From: Denitratisoma sp. DHT3
GTDB taxonomy: Bacteria > Pseudomonadota > Gammaproteobacteria > Burkholderiales > Rhodocyclaceae
Direction: 5' to 3'
Length of the DNA: 64,000 bases
Assembly: GCF_007833355.1 (NCBI RefSeq)
Contig: NZ_CP020914.1
Coordinates: forward strand, 1,164,047-1,228,046
Position 1 is the first letter of the stretch; every line of letters begins with the position of its first letter. A model generated the notes under the pieces. That model did not search any database and was not told the origin of the DNA. It saw only the letters and a program-made list of their open reading frames with translations. Below, piece after piece: positions 16,125 to 24,931 of this stretch. Both the position numbers and the translations under genes were made by a program.

Positions 16125-17107
16125 CAGATCACCTTGGCGCGGAACAGGTCGTGCATGTTGAGCGCGCCTTCCAGGCGGCCTTCGCCATCCACCACCAGCA
16201 ACTGGTTGATCTTGTGCCGCTCCATCATCTCCACCGCTTCCACGGCCAGGCACTGGGCGGCGATGGTGCGCGGCTGGCGCGTCATGACGGCGCCGACCGT
16301 GATGCCGCGCAGGTCGCCCAGGCGCTCCAGGCTGCGGCGCAGGTCGCCGTCGGTGAACAGCCCGCGCAAGCGGCGTTCGCCATCGACGACGGCGATCAGG
16401 CCGAGGCTGCCGCGCGACATGGCCAGGAGGGCGGCCGGCACCAGGGTGTCCTCCGCGGCGCAGGGCACTTCCGCCAGCGGTTGCATCACGTCGGCGACGT
16501 GGGTCAGCAGCTTGCGCCCCAGGGCGCCGCCGGGATGGGAACGCGCGAAGTCGTCGGCGCCGAAGCCGCGCGCGTCGAGCAGGGCCACCGCCAGGGCGTC
16601 GCCCAGGGCGAGGACCGCCGTGGTGCTGGCGGTCGGCGCCAGATTGAGGGGGCAGGCCTCCTCCCGCACGCCGCCGTCCAGATGCACGTCCGCCTCGCGC
16701 GCCAGCGCGGAAGCGGGATTGCCGGTGATGGCGATCAGCCGCCCGCCCTGGCGCTTGATCAGCGGGACGACGGTCAGCAGCTCGTCGTTCTCGCCGGAAT
16801 TGGAGAGCGCGATCAGCACGTCCTCGCGGGTGATCATGCCCAGGTCGCCATGGACCGCCTCGGCGGCATGGACGAAATACGCCGGCGTGCCGGTGCTGGC
16901 CATGGTGGCGGCGATCTTGCGGGCGATGTGCCCCGACTTGCCGATGCCGCTGACGATGACACGGCCATGGCAGGAGAGAATCAGGCGCACCGCCTCGACG
17001 AAAGCGCCGTCCAGACGCGCCGCCAGGGCCTGGATCGCCTCGGCCTCGATGCCCAGGACGCGCCGGGCGAGAGCGAGGGTCTGTTCGGTGGAAATCGTTG
17101 GGCTCAT
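16124..17107 (-). CDS. kdsD: KdsD, D-arabinose-5-phosphate isomerase
   Basis: 327 residues, normal family length. An N-terminal SIS domain (VIVSGIGKSGHIARKIAATM, ALSNSGENDELL, then the conserved CPLNLAPTASTT) is followed by two CBS modules (ITVGAVMTRQPRTI; RHKINQLLVVD). It converts ribulose-5-phosphate to arabinose-5-phosphate, the first step to Kdo. First gene of the leftward operon; a short spacer separates it from the divergent antiporter gene. Confidence 0.95.
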   Translation of the reverse strand: MSPTISTEQTLALARRVLGIEAEAIQALAARLDGAFVEAVRLILSCHGRVIVSGIGKSGHIARKIAATMASTGTPAYFVHAAEAVHGDLGMITREDVLIALSNSGENDELLTVVPLIKRQGGRLIAITGNPASALAREADVHLDGGVREEACPLNLAPTASTTAVLALGDALAVALLDARGFGADDFARSHPGGALGRKLLTHVADVMQPLAEVPCAAEDTLVPAALLAMSRGSLGLIAVVDGERRLRGLFTDGDLRRSLERLGDLRGITVGAVMTRQPRTIAAQCLAVEAVEMMERHKINQLLVVDGEGRLEGALNMHDLFRAKVI

Positions 17108-17176
17108 GACGTGGGGCGGTTATGATTGTGAAGAATTATACCCAGCCCTCTGACCCCGCCGGAGCCGTCGGCATCC

Positions 17177-19147
17177 ATGACATCGACTTTGCAAATCATT
17201 TTGCTGCTGCTGGCTGCCGCCGTGTTGGTAGTGATCCTGTTCCGCTCCATCAACCTGCCCTCGATCATGGGCTACCTGATGGTGGGCATCGTCATCGGCC
17301 CCCACGCCCTCGACCTGATGCCCGACCCCGGCCTGGCCAGGCATCTGGCCGAGTTCGGCGTGGTGTTCCTGATGTTCTCCATCGGCCTGGAGTTTTCCCT
17401 GCCCCATCTGTTCAGCATGCGGCGCATCGTCTTCGGGCTGGGGCTGGCCCAGGTGCTGGCGAGCCTGGTCCTGGCGGCGCTGATCGCGGGCATCGCCGGC
17501 ATCGGCTGGGGGTTGGGTTTCGCCCTGGGCGGGGTGTTGGCCATGTCCTCCACCGCCGTGCTGTCGCGGCTGCTGGCGGAGCGCCTGGAGCTGGACTCGC
17601 GCCACGGCCGCGAAGTCATCGGCGTGCTGCTGTTCCAGGATCTGGCGGTGGTGCCGCTCCTGATCGTGGTGCCGGTCCTCTCCCAGCCGGCCGGCATGAT
17701 GGCGGAAACCATCGGCCTGGCCGTGCTCAAGGCGGCGCTGGTGCTGGCGGCGGTGATCTTCCTGGGGCAGCGCCTGGCGCGCGGCTGGTTCGCGCTGGTG
17801 GCCCGGCGCAAGTCGTCCGAACTGTTCGTCCTCAACGTGCTCCTGATCACCCTCGGGCTGGCCTGGGTGACCGAACTGGCGGGGCTTTCGATGGCGCTCG
17901 GCGCCTTCCTGGCGGGGATGCTGATCGCCGAGACCGAATACCGCTATCAGGTGGAAGAGGACATCAAGCCGTTCCGCGACGTGCTGCTGGGGCTGTTCTT
18001 CATCACCATCGGCATGTTCCTGGACCTGCGGGCCGTGGCCGGCAACCTGCCCTGGGTGCTGGGCGGGCTGCTGTCGCTGCTCGGCGCCAAGCTGGCCCTG
18101 GTGGGCGGACTGTCGCGCCTGTTCGGCGCCGCGCCGGGCACCGCCCTGCGCACCGGCCTGTGGCTGTGCGCCGGCGGCGAGTTCGGCTTCGTGCTGCTGG
18201 CCCAGGGGCGCGGCCTGTTGCCGCCGCACATCGAGCAGACGACCCTGGCGGTCCTGGTGCTGTCGATGCTGGTGGCGCCTTTGCTGGTGCATTTCTCGGA
18301 TCGCATCGTGCTGCGCTTCGTGGCCTCGGAATGGCTGCTGCGCTCGATGCAGCTGACCCAGATCGCCGCCCGTTCCATGGGCACGGAAAAGCACGTGATC
18401 ATCTGCGGCTACGGACGCACCGGCCAGCATCTGGCCCGCATCCTGGAGCCGGAAGGCTTTTCCCTGCTCGCCCTGGACCTCGACCCGGAGCGGGTGCAGG
18501 AGGCCGCCGCCGCCGGCGAGTCGGTCAGCTACGGCGACTGCACCCGGCGCGAAACCCTGGTGGCGGCCGGCATCGCCCGCGCCCATCTGCTGGTGATCAC
18601 CTTTGCCGACCGGCCCGCCGCGCTGCGGGTGCTGCATCACGCGCGCACCCTGCGCCCCGACCTGCCGATGGTGGCGCGGGCGGCGGAGGATCTGGATGTG
18701 AACCCGCTGGTCTCGGCCGGCGCCACCGAAGTGATTCCCGAGGCCCTGGAGTCCAGCGTGATGCTCGCCACCCACGCGATGGCCCTGCTGGGAATACCGA
18801 TGTCCAAGGTGCTGCGCCGGCTGCGCGAGCTGCGGGAGCATCACTACGGTCTGCTGCGCGGGTTCTTCCACGGCGTCGGCGACATCAGCGACGGCGCCGA
18901 CGAGTCCGAGATGGCGCGTCTCCACGCGGTGACGCTGGGCGAAGGCGCCTACGCCATCGGCCACCCGCTCGATCTGTTGAGCCTGGGGGAATGCGGCTGC
19001 ACGGTGTCGGCGCTGCGCCGTCGCAAAGGCCCCGCCCGGTCCGATATGACGGGTGCCCCCCTGACCGCGGACGACGTGGTGGTGCTGCTGGGCACCCCCG
19101 AGGCGCTGACGGCGGGCGAGGAGCGTCTGCTGCGCGGCCCCCGGTGA
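17177..19147 (+). CDS. CPA2-family cation:proton antiporter with RCK domain (KefB/YbaL type)
   Basis: 656 residues. Residues 1-380 form about 12-13 membrane segments of a Na+/H+ exchanger domain (SINLPSIMGYLMVGIVIGP; FSIGLEFSLPHL; MSSTAVLSRLL; ELAGLSMALGAFLAGML). From about 406 an RCK/TrkA-N domain begins with HVIICGYGRTGQHLA, and a TrkA-C domain ends the protein. Such proteins exchange K+ or Na+ for protons under nucleotide control. Kef proteins additionally bind glutathione, which cannot be judged here. Confidence 0.9.
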   Translation: MTSTLQIILLLLAAAVLVVILFRSINLPSIMGYLMVGIVIGPHALDLMPDPGLARHLAEFGVVFLMFSIGLEFSLPHLFSMRRIVFGLGLAQVLASLVLAALIAGIAGIGWGLGFALGGVLAMSSTAVLSRLLAERLELDSRHGREVIGVLLFQDLAVVPLLIVVPVLSQPAGMMAETIGLAVLKAALVLAAVIFLGQRLARGWFALVARRKSSELFVLNVLLITLGLAWVTELAGLSMALGAFLAGMLIAETEYRYQVEEDIKPFRDVLLGLFFITIGMFLDLRAVAGNLPWVLGGLLSLLGAKLALVGGLSRLFGAAPGTALRTGLWLCAGGEFGFVLLAQGRGLLPPHIEQTTLAVLVLSMLVAPLLVHFSDRIVLRFVASEWLLRSMQLTQIAARSMGTEKHVIICGYGRTGQHLARILEPEGFSLLALDLDPERVQEAAAAGESVSYGDCTRRETLVAAGIARAHLLVITFADRPAALRVLHHARTLRPDLPMVARAAEDLDVNPLVSAGATEVIPEALESSVMLATHAMALLGIPMSKVLRRLRELREHHYGLLRGFFHGVGDISDGADESEMARLHAVTLGEGAYAIGHPLDLLSLGECGCTVSALRRRKGPARSDMTGAPLTADDVVVLLGTPEALTAGEERLLRGPR

Positions 19148-19221
19148 TAGCCTCAGACAACAACGGCCGCCAGGACGGTCTATGATCGGCTCATCGAACG
19201 ATCTCGCAGGAGGCACAAATC

Positions 19222-19620
19222 ATGGCCATACGCATTGTCCGGCTCGGCAGCCCCAGAAACCCGGATGAAGGACTGCGCATCGGCACGGTGCGCCGGCCGC
19301 CGCGCGGCGTGCCCAAGGCCGAGTTCGCCGCGCAGAACTGGTACGACGTGTGGTTTCCCAATCTGGCGCCGAGTCTCGACACCATGAAGCTGGCCCACGC
19401 CGCCACGACGCCCGCCCAGTGGGGCGCCTTTTTCAAGCGGTACCGCGCCGAAATGGCGACGCCCGAGAACAGCCACGCCATCGAACTGCTCGCCGCGCTC
19501 TCCCATCACAGCGACTTCTCGGTCGGCTGCTACTGCGCGGACGAGGCGCATTGTCATCGTTCGGCGTTGCGCGACCTCCTGATCCAGAAGGGCGCCAAGC
19601 TCGCCGCGCCGGGGTCTTGA
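19222..19620 (+). CDS. DUF488 family protein
   Basis: 132 residues. The DUF488 pattern is present: VRLGSPRNPDEGLRIGTVRR near the start, NWYDVWFPNLAPS, FFKRYRAEM and the Cys/His end FSVGCYCADEAHCHRSALRDLL. The biochemical role is unknown. CCGGG... spacing and AGGAGG 12 bases upstream give a good start. It is followed six bases later by the glycosylase gene, so the two probably share a transcript. Confidence 0.88.
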   Translation: MAIRIVRLGSPRNPDEGLRIGTVRRPPRGVPKAEFAAQNWYDVWFPNLAPSLDTMKLAHAATTPAQWGAFFKRYRAEMATPENSHAIELLAALSHHSDFSVGCYCADEAHCHRSALRDLLIQKGAKLAAPGS

Positions 19621-19625
19621 AACGC

Positions 19626-20249
19626 ATGGCGTCCACGTCCGGCATTGCGCGCCCCGCTCCCGCCGAGACGGCCCAGACCGAACTGGAGGAACTGCTCACG
19701 GCGGTGCGCGCCTGCACGCTATGCGCGGCCCACCTGCCGCTCGGCCCCCGGCCTTTGCTGCAGGCGAACCCCGCCGCCCGCATTCTCGTCGCCGGCCAGG
19801 CGCCGGGCCGCAGAGCCCACGCATCCGGCATCCCCTTCAATGACGTCAGCGGCGACCGCCTGCGCGATTGGCTGGGCATCTCGCGCGAGGTGTTCTACGA
19901 CCCGACGCGCATCGCGATCCTGCCCATGGGTTTCTGCTATCCGGGCACCGGCGCCTCGGGCGACCTGCCGCCCCGCCCCGAGTGCGCCGCGGCCTGGCGG
20001 GCGCGGCTGCTGGCGGCGCTGCCCGGCGTGCGCCTGACCCTGGTCATCGGCCGCCATGCCCAGGCATACCACCTCCCCGGCGCCGCCGGATCGGTGACCC
20101 ATATGGTCGCGGACTGGCGCCGCTACTGGCCCGATGTCGTACCGCTGCCCCACCCGAGCCCGCGCAACAATCTATGGCTGCGCCGCAATCCGTGGTTCGC
20201 CGCCGAATTGCTGCCCCGCCTGCAACAGCGAGTGGCGGCCCTCGTTTAG
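19626..20249 (+). CDS. Uracil-DNA glycosylase superfamily protein
   Basis: 207 residues from ATG; a TTG nine bases earlier is possible. The superfamily motifs are RILVAGQAPGRRAHASG (motif I, near residue 58) and PLPHPSPRNN (motif II, near 180). Cysteines at ACTLC, FCYPG and PECAAAW are spaced like the iron-sulfur ligands of family 4 enzymes. It is expected to remove uracil from DNA. The exact UDG family is uncertain. Confidence 0.82.
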   Translation: MASTSGIARPAPAETAQTELEELLTAVRACTLCAAHLPLGPRPLLQANPAARILVAGQAPGRRAHASGIPFNDVSGDRLRDWLGISREVFYDPTRIAILPMGFCYPGTGASGDLPPRPECAAAWRARLLAALPGVRLTLVIGRHAQAYHLPGAAGSVTHMVADWRRYWPDVVPLPHPSPRNNLWLRRNPWFAAELLPRLQQRVAALV

Positions 20250-20255
20250 CGTGAA

Positions 20256-20403
20256 AAAAACGAGCTTTTCCGCCGGGCCGCCCCAAGGAAAAGCGGCACG
20301 CGGCGCCAGCCGCAACCTATCGGTGCGGCTACAGCGCTCCCCGTGATATCGAGCGCAGCGAGCCGTATCGAACCCCCCGGGGGGGCGAAGGGGGGCGAGT
20401 CTT
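20256..20403 (-). repeat. Dispersed GC-rich repeat, copy A
   Basis: In reverse orientation this matches the copies at 28587 and 31134: CCCCTTCGCCCCCC..GGGG, GGTTCGATACGGCTCGCTGC, a central CCGATAGGTTGCGGCT and the end CGCTTTTCCTTGGGGCGGCC. It starts seven bases after the glycosylase stop. Several internal palindromes could act as terminator or mRNA-stabilising structures. Confidence 0.75.
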
Positions 20404-20460
20404 TTCATGATGCGGAGTGTTCTTTCTGCATCATGAAAGTTAGAGCGAGGATTGAGGCGT

Positions 20461-20856
20461 TCAGGCGGCGAGGCGGTGGATGGTCCAGATGCCCAGCCCG
20501 GTCATCAACAGGGAACCGAACAGATGCAGGCTGGCTGCGGCCAGCGCCCAGCCGTATTCGGCGGTGCGGATCAGACCGACGACCTCGGCGGAGAAGGTGG
20601 AAAAAGTGGTCAGGCCGCCGAGAAAACCCGTCACCACCAGCAGCCGCACTTCGGGCGGCAGATCGACGTTGATCTGGAACACCGCGACCGCCGCGCCCAC
20701 CAGATAGCCGCCGAGGAGGTTCGCGGCCAAGGTGCCCAGGGGAACCAGCGCGAACAGCGGATTGAGCCAGAGCCCCAGCGCCCAGCGCAGCCACGCGCCG
20801 AGGGTGGCGCCGACGGCGATGGCGGCAGGGGCGGTGAAGTTCATGGCGGATGGCAT
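20461..20856 (-). CDS. crcB: CrcB/Fluc fluoride channel
   Basis: 131 residues from ATG ([14 protein letters not shown] 20844 is an alternative). Four membrane helices and the Fluc signatures [17 protein letters not shown] and [16 protein letters not shown] are present. Dimeric Fluc channels export fluoride. No fluoride-riboswitch core is seen upstream. The gene stands alone between a repeat and the terminator of the TonB receptor gene. Confidence 0.93.
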   Translation of the reverse strand: MPSAMNFTAPAAIAVGATLGAWLRWALGLWLNPLFALVPLGTLAANLLGGYLVGAAVAVFQINVDLPPEVRLLVVTGFLGGLTTFSTFSAEVVGLIRTAEYGWALAAASLHLFGSLLMTGLGIWTIHRLAA

Positions 20857-20906
20857 GCGATGAAAACGGATGGATTCTAGCGGCAATGACGCCAGGCGAA
20901 ATCGTT

Positions 20907-20938
20907 AAAAAAAAAGCGGCCCGTCGCCGGGCCGCCTT
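20907..20938 (-). terminator. Intrinsic terminator of the TonB receptor gene
   Basis: Minus strand: AGGCGGCCCGGCGACGGGCC followed by GC and nine T. A strong GC stem plus T-run just beyond the receptor stop. Confidence 0.9.
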
Positions 20939-20961
20939 GAACTGCGATCGCGCCGCGGCGA

Positions 20962-23397
20962 TCAGTACTGGTAGATCAGGTCCAGACCGTAGGTGCGCGG
21001 CTCGCCCCAGTTGCCGGACCAGTATGAGGTCCAGCCCGGGTTGGACATGACCAGGTACTTCTTGTCGGTCAGGTTCTTGCCCCACAGCGCCACGGTCAGG
21101 TCGCCATTGCCGCCGGGACCGACCTTGATGCGGGACAGCGCCAGACGGCCGTTGACCACGCTGAAGGACGGCACGGTGGAGTGCTGCTCGATCTCCGGAT
21201 CGGGATTCTCCATCTTGATTGGCGTAGATGAGGCGCCACGATGGGAGAACGTGAGCGAGCCGTCCAGCTTGCCGGGCAGACCGAACTCGGGGAAGCGATA
21301 ATCCACCGTCAGGGTGGCATCGTTCTTCGGCACGACCAGCTTGCGCAGGGAGGTGACATCAGCCCCAGTCGCGGAATCGGTCCACTTGTCGTACTTGTGG
21401 GTCAGCGTGGCATAGCTGAAATTGGCGCGCAGGTTGTCGGTCACCTTGGCCGTCAGGTCGAACTCGAAGCCGCGATAGGTGGAACCGCCGACGTTCTCGG
21501 TCGCCCAGCCCGCCAAAGCGTTGGCGACGGACTTCTGCTCGTTGTCGAACTTGCTCTGGAACAGGGCCATGTTGGTCCGCAGGCGACGATCCATGAACTC
21601 GCCCTTCATGCCCAGTTCAACGGACTTGATGGTCTCGGGATCGAAACCCTTGACGAAACCAGCCGCCGTCGCCGCGCCAGAGACCTGATCGAAGCCGCCA
21701 CCGGTGAAGCCCTTGGAGAGCTTCAGATAGGTCATCACGTTCTTGTCGATGTGATAATTGACGGACAGGGCCGGCGTGGTCTCCGAATAGCGGCGATCAC
21801 CCGTGGCGCTGGCAAAACCAGCCCCAGCCAAACCAGCAGGCAAGGGGAAAGGCGAAGCAACCAGCATTGCGGCGGCAGGACCGGTCGGTACGACAATATA
21901 GCCGGTGGTCCAGCCGGTGTTATAGCCGGTCACGCGACGGTGATCCTTGGTGAAGCGGATGCCGGGAACGATTTCCAGCTTCCGATCCAGGATGTCCGGC
22001 GTCCAGTTCAACTGGCCGAAGACGGCCCAGGAGTCGAGCCTGGAAGAATTAATGCCCTTGTTGTCCAACATGAGGAAGTCGACACCGGAAGCGCCACCGC
22101 CGCCAGGCAGGATCATGCCGACGTTGGGGCCGGAGTGTTGATTGCCTTTTTCCGTCGCGAAGAACACGCCGGCGGTGTACTTGAAGGTCTTGCTCAGATC
22201 GCCGAGGAACTGGAATTCCTGGGACCAGGACTCGTTGTAGAGCGTCGCCGGATGGCCGAGGTTGAGGCCGACGCCGCCGTTGACGTTCAGCGGATCGGTG
22301 ATGGTCAGCGGATAGCTGTCGGCACGGGCATCCAGGCCGCCCACGTAGGCGCCGTAGTTGTACTGGTTGGAGGTATCGACCTTGCGATAGCCGGTGATGG
22401 AGCGGACGGTCAGCGTCGGGCTGACTTCCCACTCGATGTTCAGCGCGTGGCCCTCGGCCTTGTTGCTGTTCTGCTGCAAGCCAACGGGGCCGTAAAGGTT
22501 GGACTGGCGATCCGTGCGGCAGCCATTCACGAAGGTGGCCGCGCGGGCATCGAACGTGGCCAACGCGAAATAATTGGACAGAGGATTCGCCGAAGCCATC
22601 AAGCACTGGGGCGGCGTGTCGTAGCCCTTGGACAGGGAGTAGTCGTAACCGTAATCCACCGTCACCTTGTTGGTGGGCTTCCAGCGCACGTCGAAGCGCC
22701 ACGCTTCCGCATCGCGCTGGCCGAACTTGACGCCGCCGGGGGCGGAGTTCTTGACGCCCTCGTTGTCGCGGGAACTGGTCACATAGGCGATCTTGAAGGC
22801 CAGGTTCTCGGTCACCGGCACATTCACGGTGGTCTTGGAAATGATCTGCTCGCGCTGGGCCAGGGTGATCTGCTGCTTGAAGCCGAAGGCGGAGAGGTCG
22901 GGCTTGGCGGTGTAGATGTTCAGCGCGCCGCCGGTGGCGTTGCGGCCGGACATCACGCCCTGGGGCCCCTTCAGCACTTCGATCCGCTCCAGGTCGGCGG
23001 CCGGGTTGTTCAGGCCGACCAGCTGGGACTGGTACACGCCGTTGACATGGACGGCGATGGGGTTCGGATTGGCGATGAAGGAGGAATTGGTCGTCACCCC
23101 CCGGAAGGTCGGGAAGAAGATCTCGCTGCTGCCGGGATAGGGCGCCAGGCTCAGGCCGGGCACGGAGCCGTCGTTGATGTCGGACAGCGTGACGACCCCT
23201 TTCTTCTCCAGCGCCTTGGCATCGAAGGCCATCACCGAGATGGGCACGTCCTGCAGGTTTTCCGACCGCTTCTGAGCGGTGATGATCACTTCCTCCAGGG
23301 CTTCGCCGGCGGCGTAAGCCGTGGCGGCCGCGCTGGAAAAGGCGGCCGCGAGGATCGCGGGCATGGTGCGCACCATGAATCGGGTCTTGTGTTTCAC
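20962..23397 (-). CDS. TonB-dependent outer-membrane receptor
   Basis: 811 residues. The GTG start has AAGGAG seven bases upstream. A signal peptide (MKHKTRFMVRTMPAILAAAFSSAAATAYA) precedes the TonB-box region EVIITAQKRSENLQDVPISV, a plug domain (LERIEVLKGPQGVMSGRNATGGALNI) and a 22-strand type barrel ending in an aromatic residue (LDLIYQY). The type with VPISV and GPQG is common in alpha/betaproteobacteria degrading hydrophobic compounds. The ligand is unknown; it resembles the receptor at 50843. Confidence 0.93.
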   Translation of the reverse strand: MKHKTRFMVRTMPAILAAAFSSAAATAYAAGEALEEVIITAQKRSENLQDVPISVMAFDAKALEKKGVVTLSDINDGSVPGLSLAPYPGSSEIFFPTFRGVTTNSSFIANPNPIAVHVNGVYQSQLVGLNNPAADLERIEVLKGPQGVMSGRNATGGALNIYTAKPDLSAFGFKQQITLAQREQIISKTTVNVPVTENLAFKIAYVTSSRDNEGVKNSAPGGVKFGQRDAEAWRFDVRWKPTNKVTVDYGYDYSLSKGYDTPPQCLMASANPLSNYFALATFDARAATFVNGCRTDRQSNLYGPVGLQQNSNKAEGHALNIEWEVSPTLTVRSITGYRKVDTSNQYNYGAYVGGLDARADSYPLTITDPLNVNGGVGLNLGHPATLYNESWSQEFQFLGDLSKTFKYTAGVFFATEKGNQHSGPNVGMILPGGGGASGVDFLMLDNKGINSSRLDSWAVFGQLNWTPDILDRKLEIVPGIRFTKDHRRVTGYNTGWTTGYIVVPTGPAAAMLVASPFPLPAGLAGAGFASATGDRRYSETTPALSVNYHIDKNVMTYLKLSKGFTGGGFDQVSGAATAAGFVKGFDPETIKSVELGMKGEFMDRRLRTNMALFQSKFDNEQKSVANALAGWATENVGGSTYRGFEFDLTAKVTDNLRANFSYATLTHKYDKWTDSATGADVTSLRKLVVPKNDATLTVDYRFPEFGLPGKLDGSLTFSHRGASSTPIKMENPDPEIEQHSTVPSFSVVNGRLALSRIKVGPGGNGDLTVALWGKNLTDKKYLVMSNPGWTSYWSGNWGEPRTYGLDLIYQY

Positions 23398-23624
23398 CTA
23401 GTATCTCCTTTGCTCGTCGTTATAGTTCTACGAACTTTTTTGAACTCCATGCCATCAGCGTGGATGCGAAATGACAGGGGCGGAATCTTACATATGTTTA
23501 TGTCCGCCTTTCTCAAAAACCGACAAATCCGCTCAAGCAAATTTGCGTTCATACAACACAACCAGCGCATACCCAGACTGCAATTGTGGGATCATCGCAC
23601 CTCTTTTTTCCGTCGCCGCCCGCC

Positions 23625-24344
23625 ATGCCCCATCTCCCCCTCGAACGCCTGATCCAGCAACAAGGATTCGGCTCCCGCAAGGAATGCCGCGCCCTGATCC
23701 GTCATGGCCATGTCGCCGTCGATGGGGATGTCTGCGAAAACCCGTTCGCCGAATTCGAAACCGAGGGGCTTCATTTCCAGATCGACGGCGAAGACTGGTG
23801 CTGGCGGGAGCACGCCTATCTGGCGCTGAACAAGCCGGCGGGCTACGAGTGTTCGCGCAATCCGATCCATCACCCCAGCGTGCTGTCGCTCTTGCCACCG
23901 CCGCTCCTGAACCGGGGCGTGCAGCCCGTGGGCCGGCTCGACGAGGACACCACGGGCCTGCTGCTGCTCACCGACGACGGCCAGTTCATCCACGCGCTGA
24001 CCTCCCCGCGCCGGGAAATGCCCAAGGTCTATGAAGTGACGCTGCGCCACGCCATCGACGAAACCCAGATCCAGCGCCTGCTGGCGGGCGTCGTGCTGCG
24101 CGACGACCCGCAGGCGGTCGCCGCCGCGGCCTGCGAGGCCGTGGACAGCCATCGGCTGCGGCTCACCATCACCGGCGGCCGCTATCACCAGGTCAAGCGC
24201 ATGGTCGCCGCCATCGGCAACCGCGTCGAGGCGCTGCACCGCGCCGCGATCGGCGACTTCGCCCTGCCGGCCGGCCTCGCGCCGGGGCAGTGGCAATGGA
24301 TCACGCCCGAGGAAGTCGGCCGATTGACGAAATCCGGCGGTTAA
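23625..24344 (+). CDS. RsuA/RluB-family 16S rRNA pseudouridine synthase
   Basis: 239 residues from ATG (MPHLPLERLIQQQGFGSRKE); a GTG 39 bases upstream is less likely. An S4 RNA-binding domain (GFGSRKECRALIRHGHVAVDG) is followed by the pseudouridine synthase domain with catalytic Asp in PVGRLDEDTTGLLLLTDDG and the closing GRYHQVKRMVAAIGNRV. This organisation fits RsuA, which modifies U516 of 16S rRNA. The stop overlaps that of the convergent next gene. Confidence 0.9.
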   Translation: MPHLPLERLIQQQGFGSRKECRALIRHGHVAVDGDVCENPFAEFETEGLHFQIDGEDWCWREHAYLALNKPAGYECSRNPIHHPSVLSLLPPPLLNRGVQPVGRLDEDTTGLLLLTDDGQFIHALTSPRREMPKVYEVTLRHAIDETQIQRLLAGVVLRDDPQAVAAAACEAVDSHRLRLTITGGRYHQVKRMVAAIGNRVEALHRAAIGDFALPAGLAPGQWQWITPEEVGRLTKSGG

Positions 24345-24820
24345 TGCCGGGCGGGCCGGTCGGCCGTTTCCGCCAGCATCCGGATCACCTGCACCGTGTC
24401 GATGTCGGCCGCCTCGTAGGCCTGGCGCAGGAATTCCCCGTAGGCCGCGTCCTCGGCCTCGTGCCCCGAGGCGAACAGCGTTTCGTAGCGGAAGCGCAGG
24501 AACAGGCTGTCGGTCTCGGGCTCTTCGATGCTGATGATCAGCACGCCGCCGCCGTGGTGCTCCGAGGGGGTGGTCTCGAAGCGCACCCAGTCCCCCACGG
24601 CATAGCTCACCCGATCGCGCACCTCGGTGGCGCCGAAACGCAGCACGCGCTCCAGCGTCCCCTCGCCGCGCGCCATGATGCGGCATTCGTCCAGCCCGGG
24701 CAGGAAAGGCCGGGCGTCCTCCACCCGGTGCATCAGCCCGGCCCAGACCTGGGCGCGGTCGAGGCGGAACAGCAGCGGAATGCGAAAGTCGTTGATTTCG
24801 ACCAGATGCTCGAAGTGCAT
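24341..24820 (-). CDS. AtaL-like SRPBCC family protein (DUF1857)
   Basis: 159 residues from ATG (MHFEHLVEINDFRIPLLFRL). The START/SRPBCC-like pattern LTRAQVWxGLMHRVEDARPFLPG and RVLRFGATEVRDRVSY matches the DUF1857/AtaL group, a hydrophobic-cavity fold with unknown ligand. Its stop shares three bases with the stop of the rRNA pseudouridine synthase, and it is divergent from glnS. Confidence 0.8.
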   Translation of the reverse strand: MHFEHLVEINDFRIPLLFRLDRAQVWAGLMHRVEDARPFLPGLDECRIMARGEGTLERVLRFGATEVRDRVSYAVGDWVRFETTPSEHHGGGVLIISIEEPETDSLFLRFRYETLFASGHEAEDAAYGEFLRQAYEAADIDTVQVIRMLAETADRPARH

Positions 24821-24931
24821 GGAAAAACGGGAATCGGTTGCGGGGCTGCCGATTATGCCTCTTCCAGATTTCTGGAGACCGCCCCGGCCCGGTAGAATTG
24901 ACGCTTTGCGACATTCCCGCCGGCAGTCCCC

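Noticed and set aside
17120-19216. 698-codon minus-strand frame opposite the antiporter gene
   Set aside because: Shadow frame rich in Gln, His and Arg; the plus strand carries a clear antiporter.
20844-20900. Fluoride riboswitch upstream of crcB
   Set aside because: The leader is short and lacks the conserved riboswitch core; no pseudoknot could be drawn.
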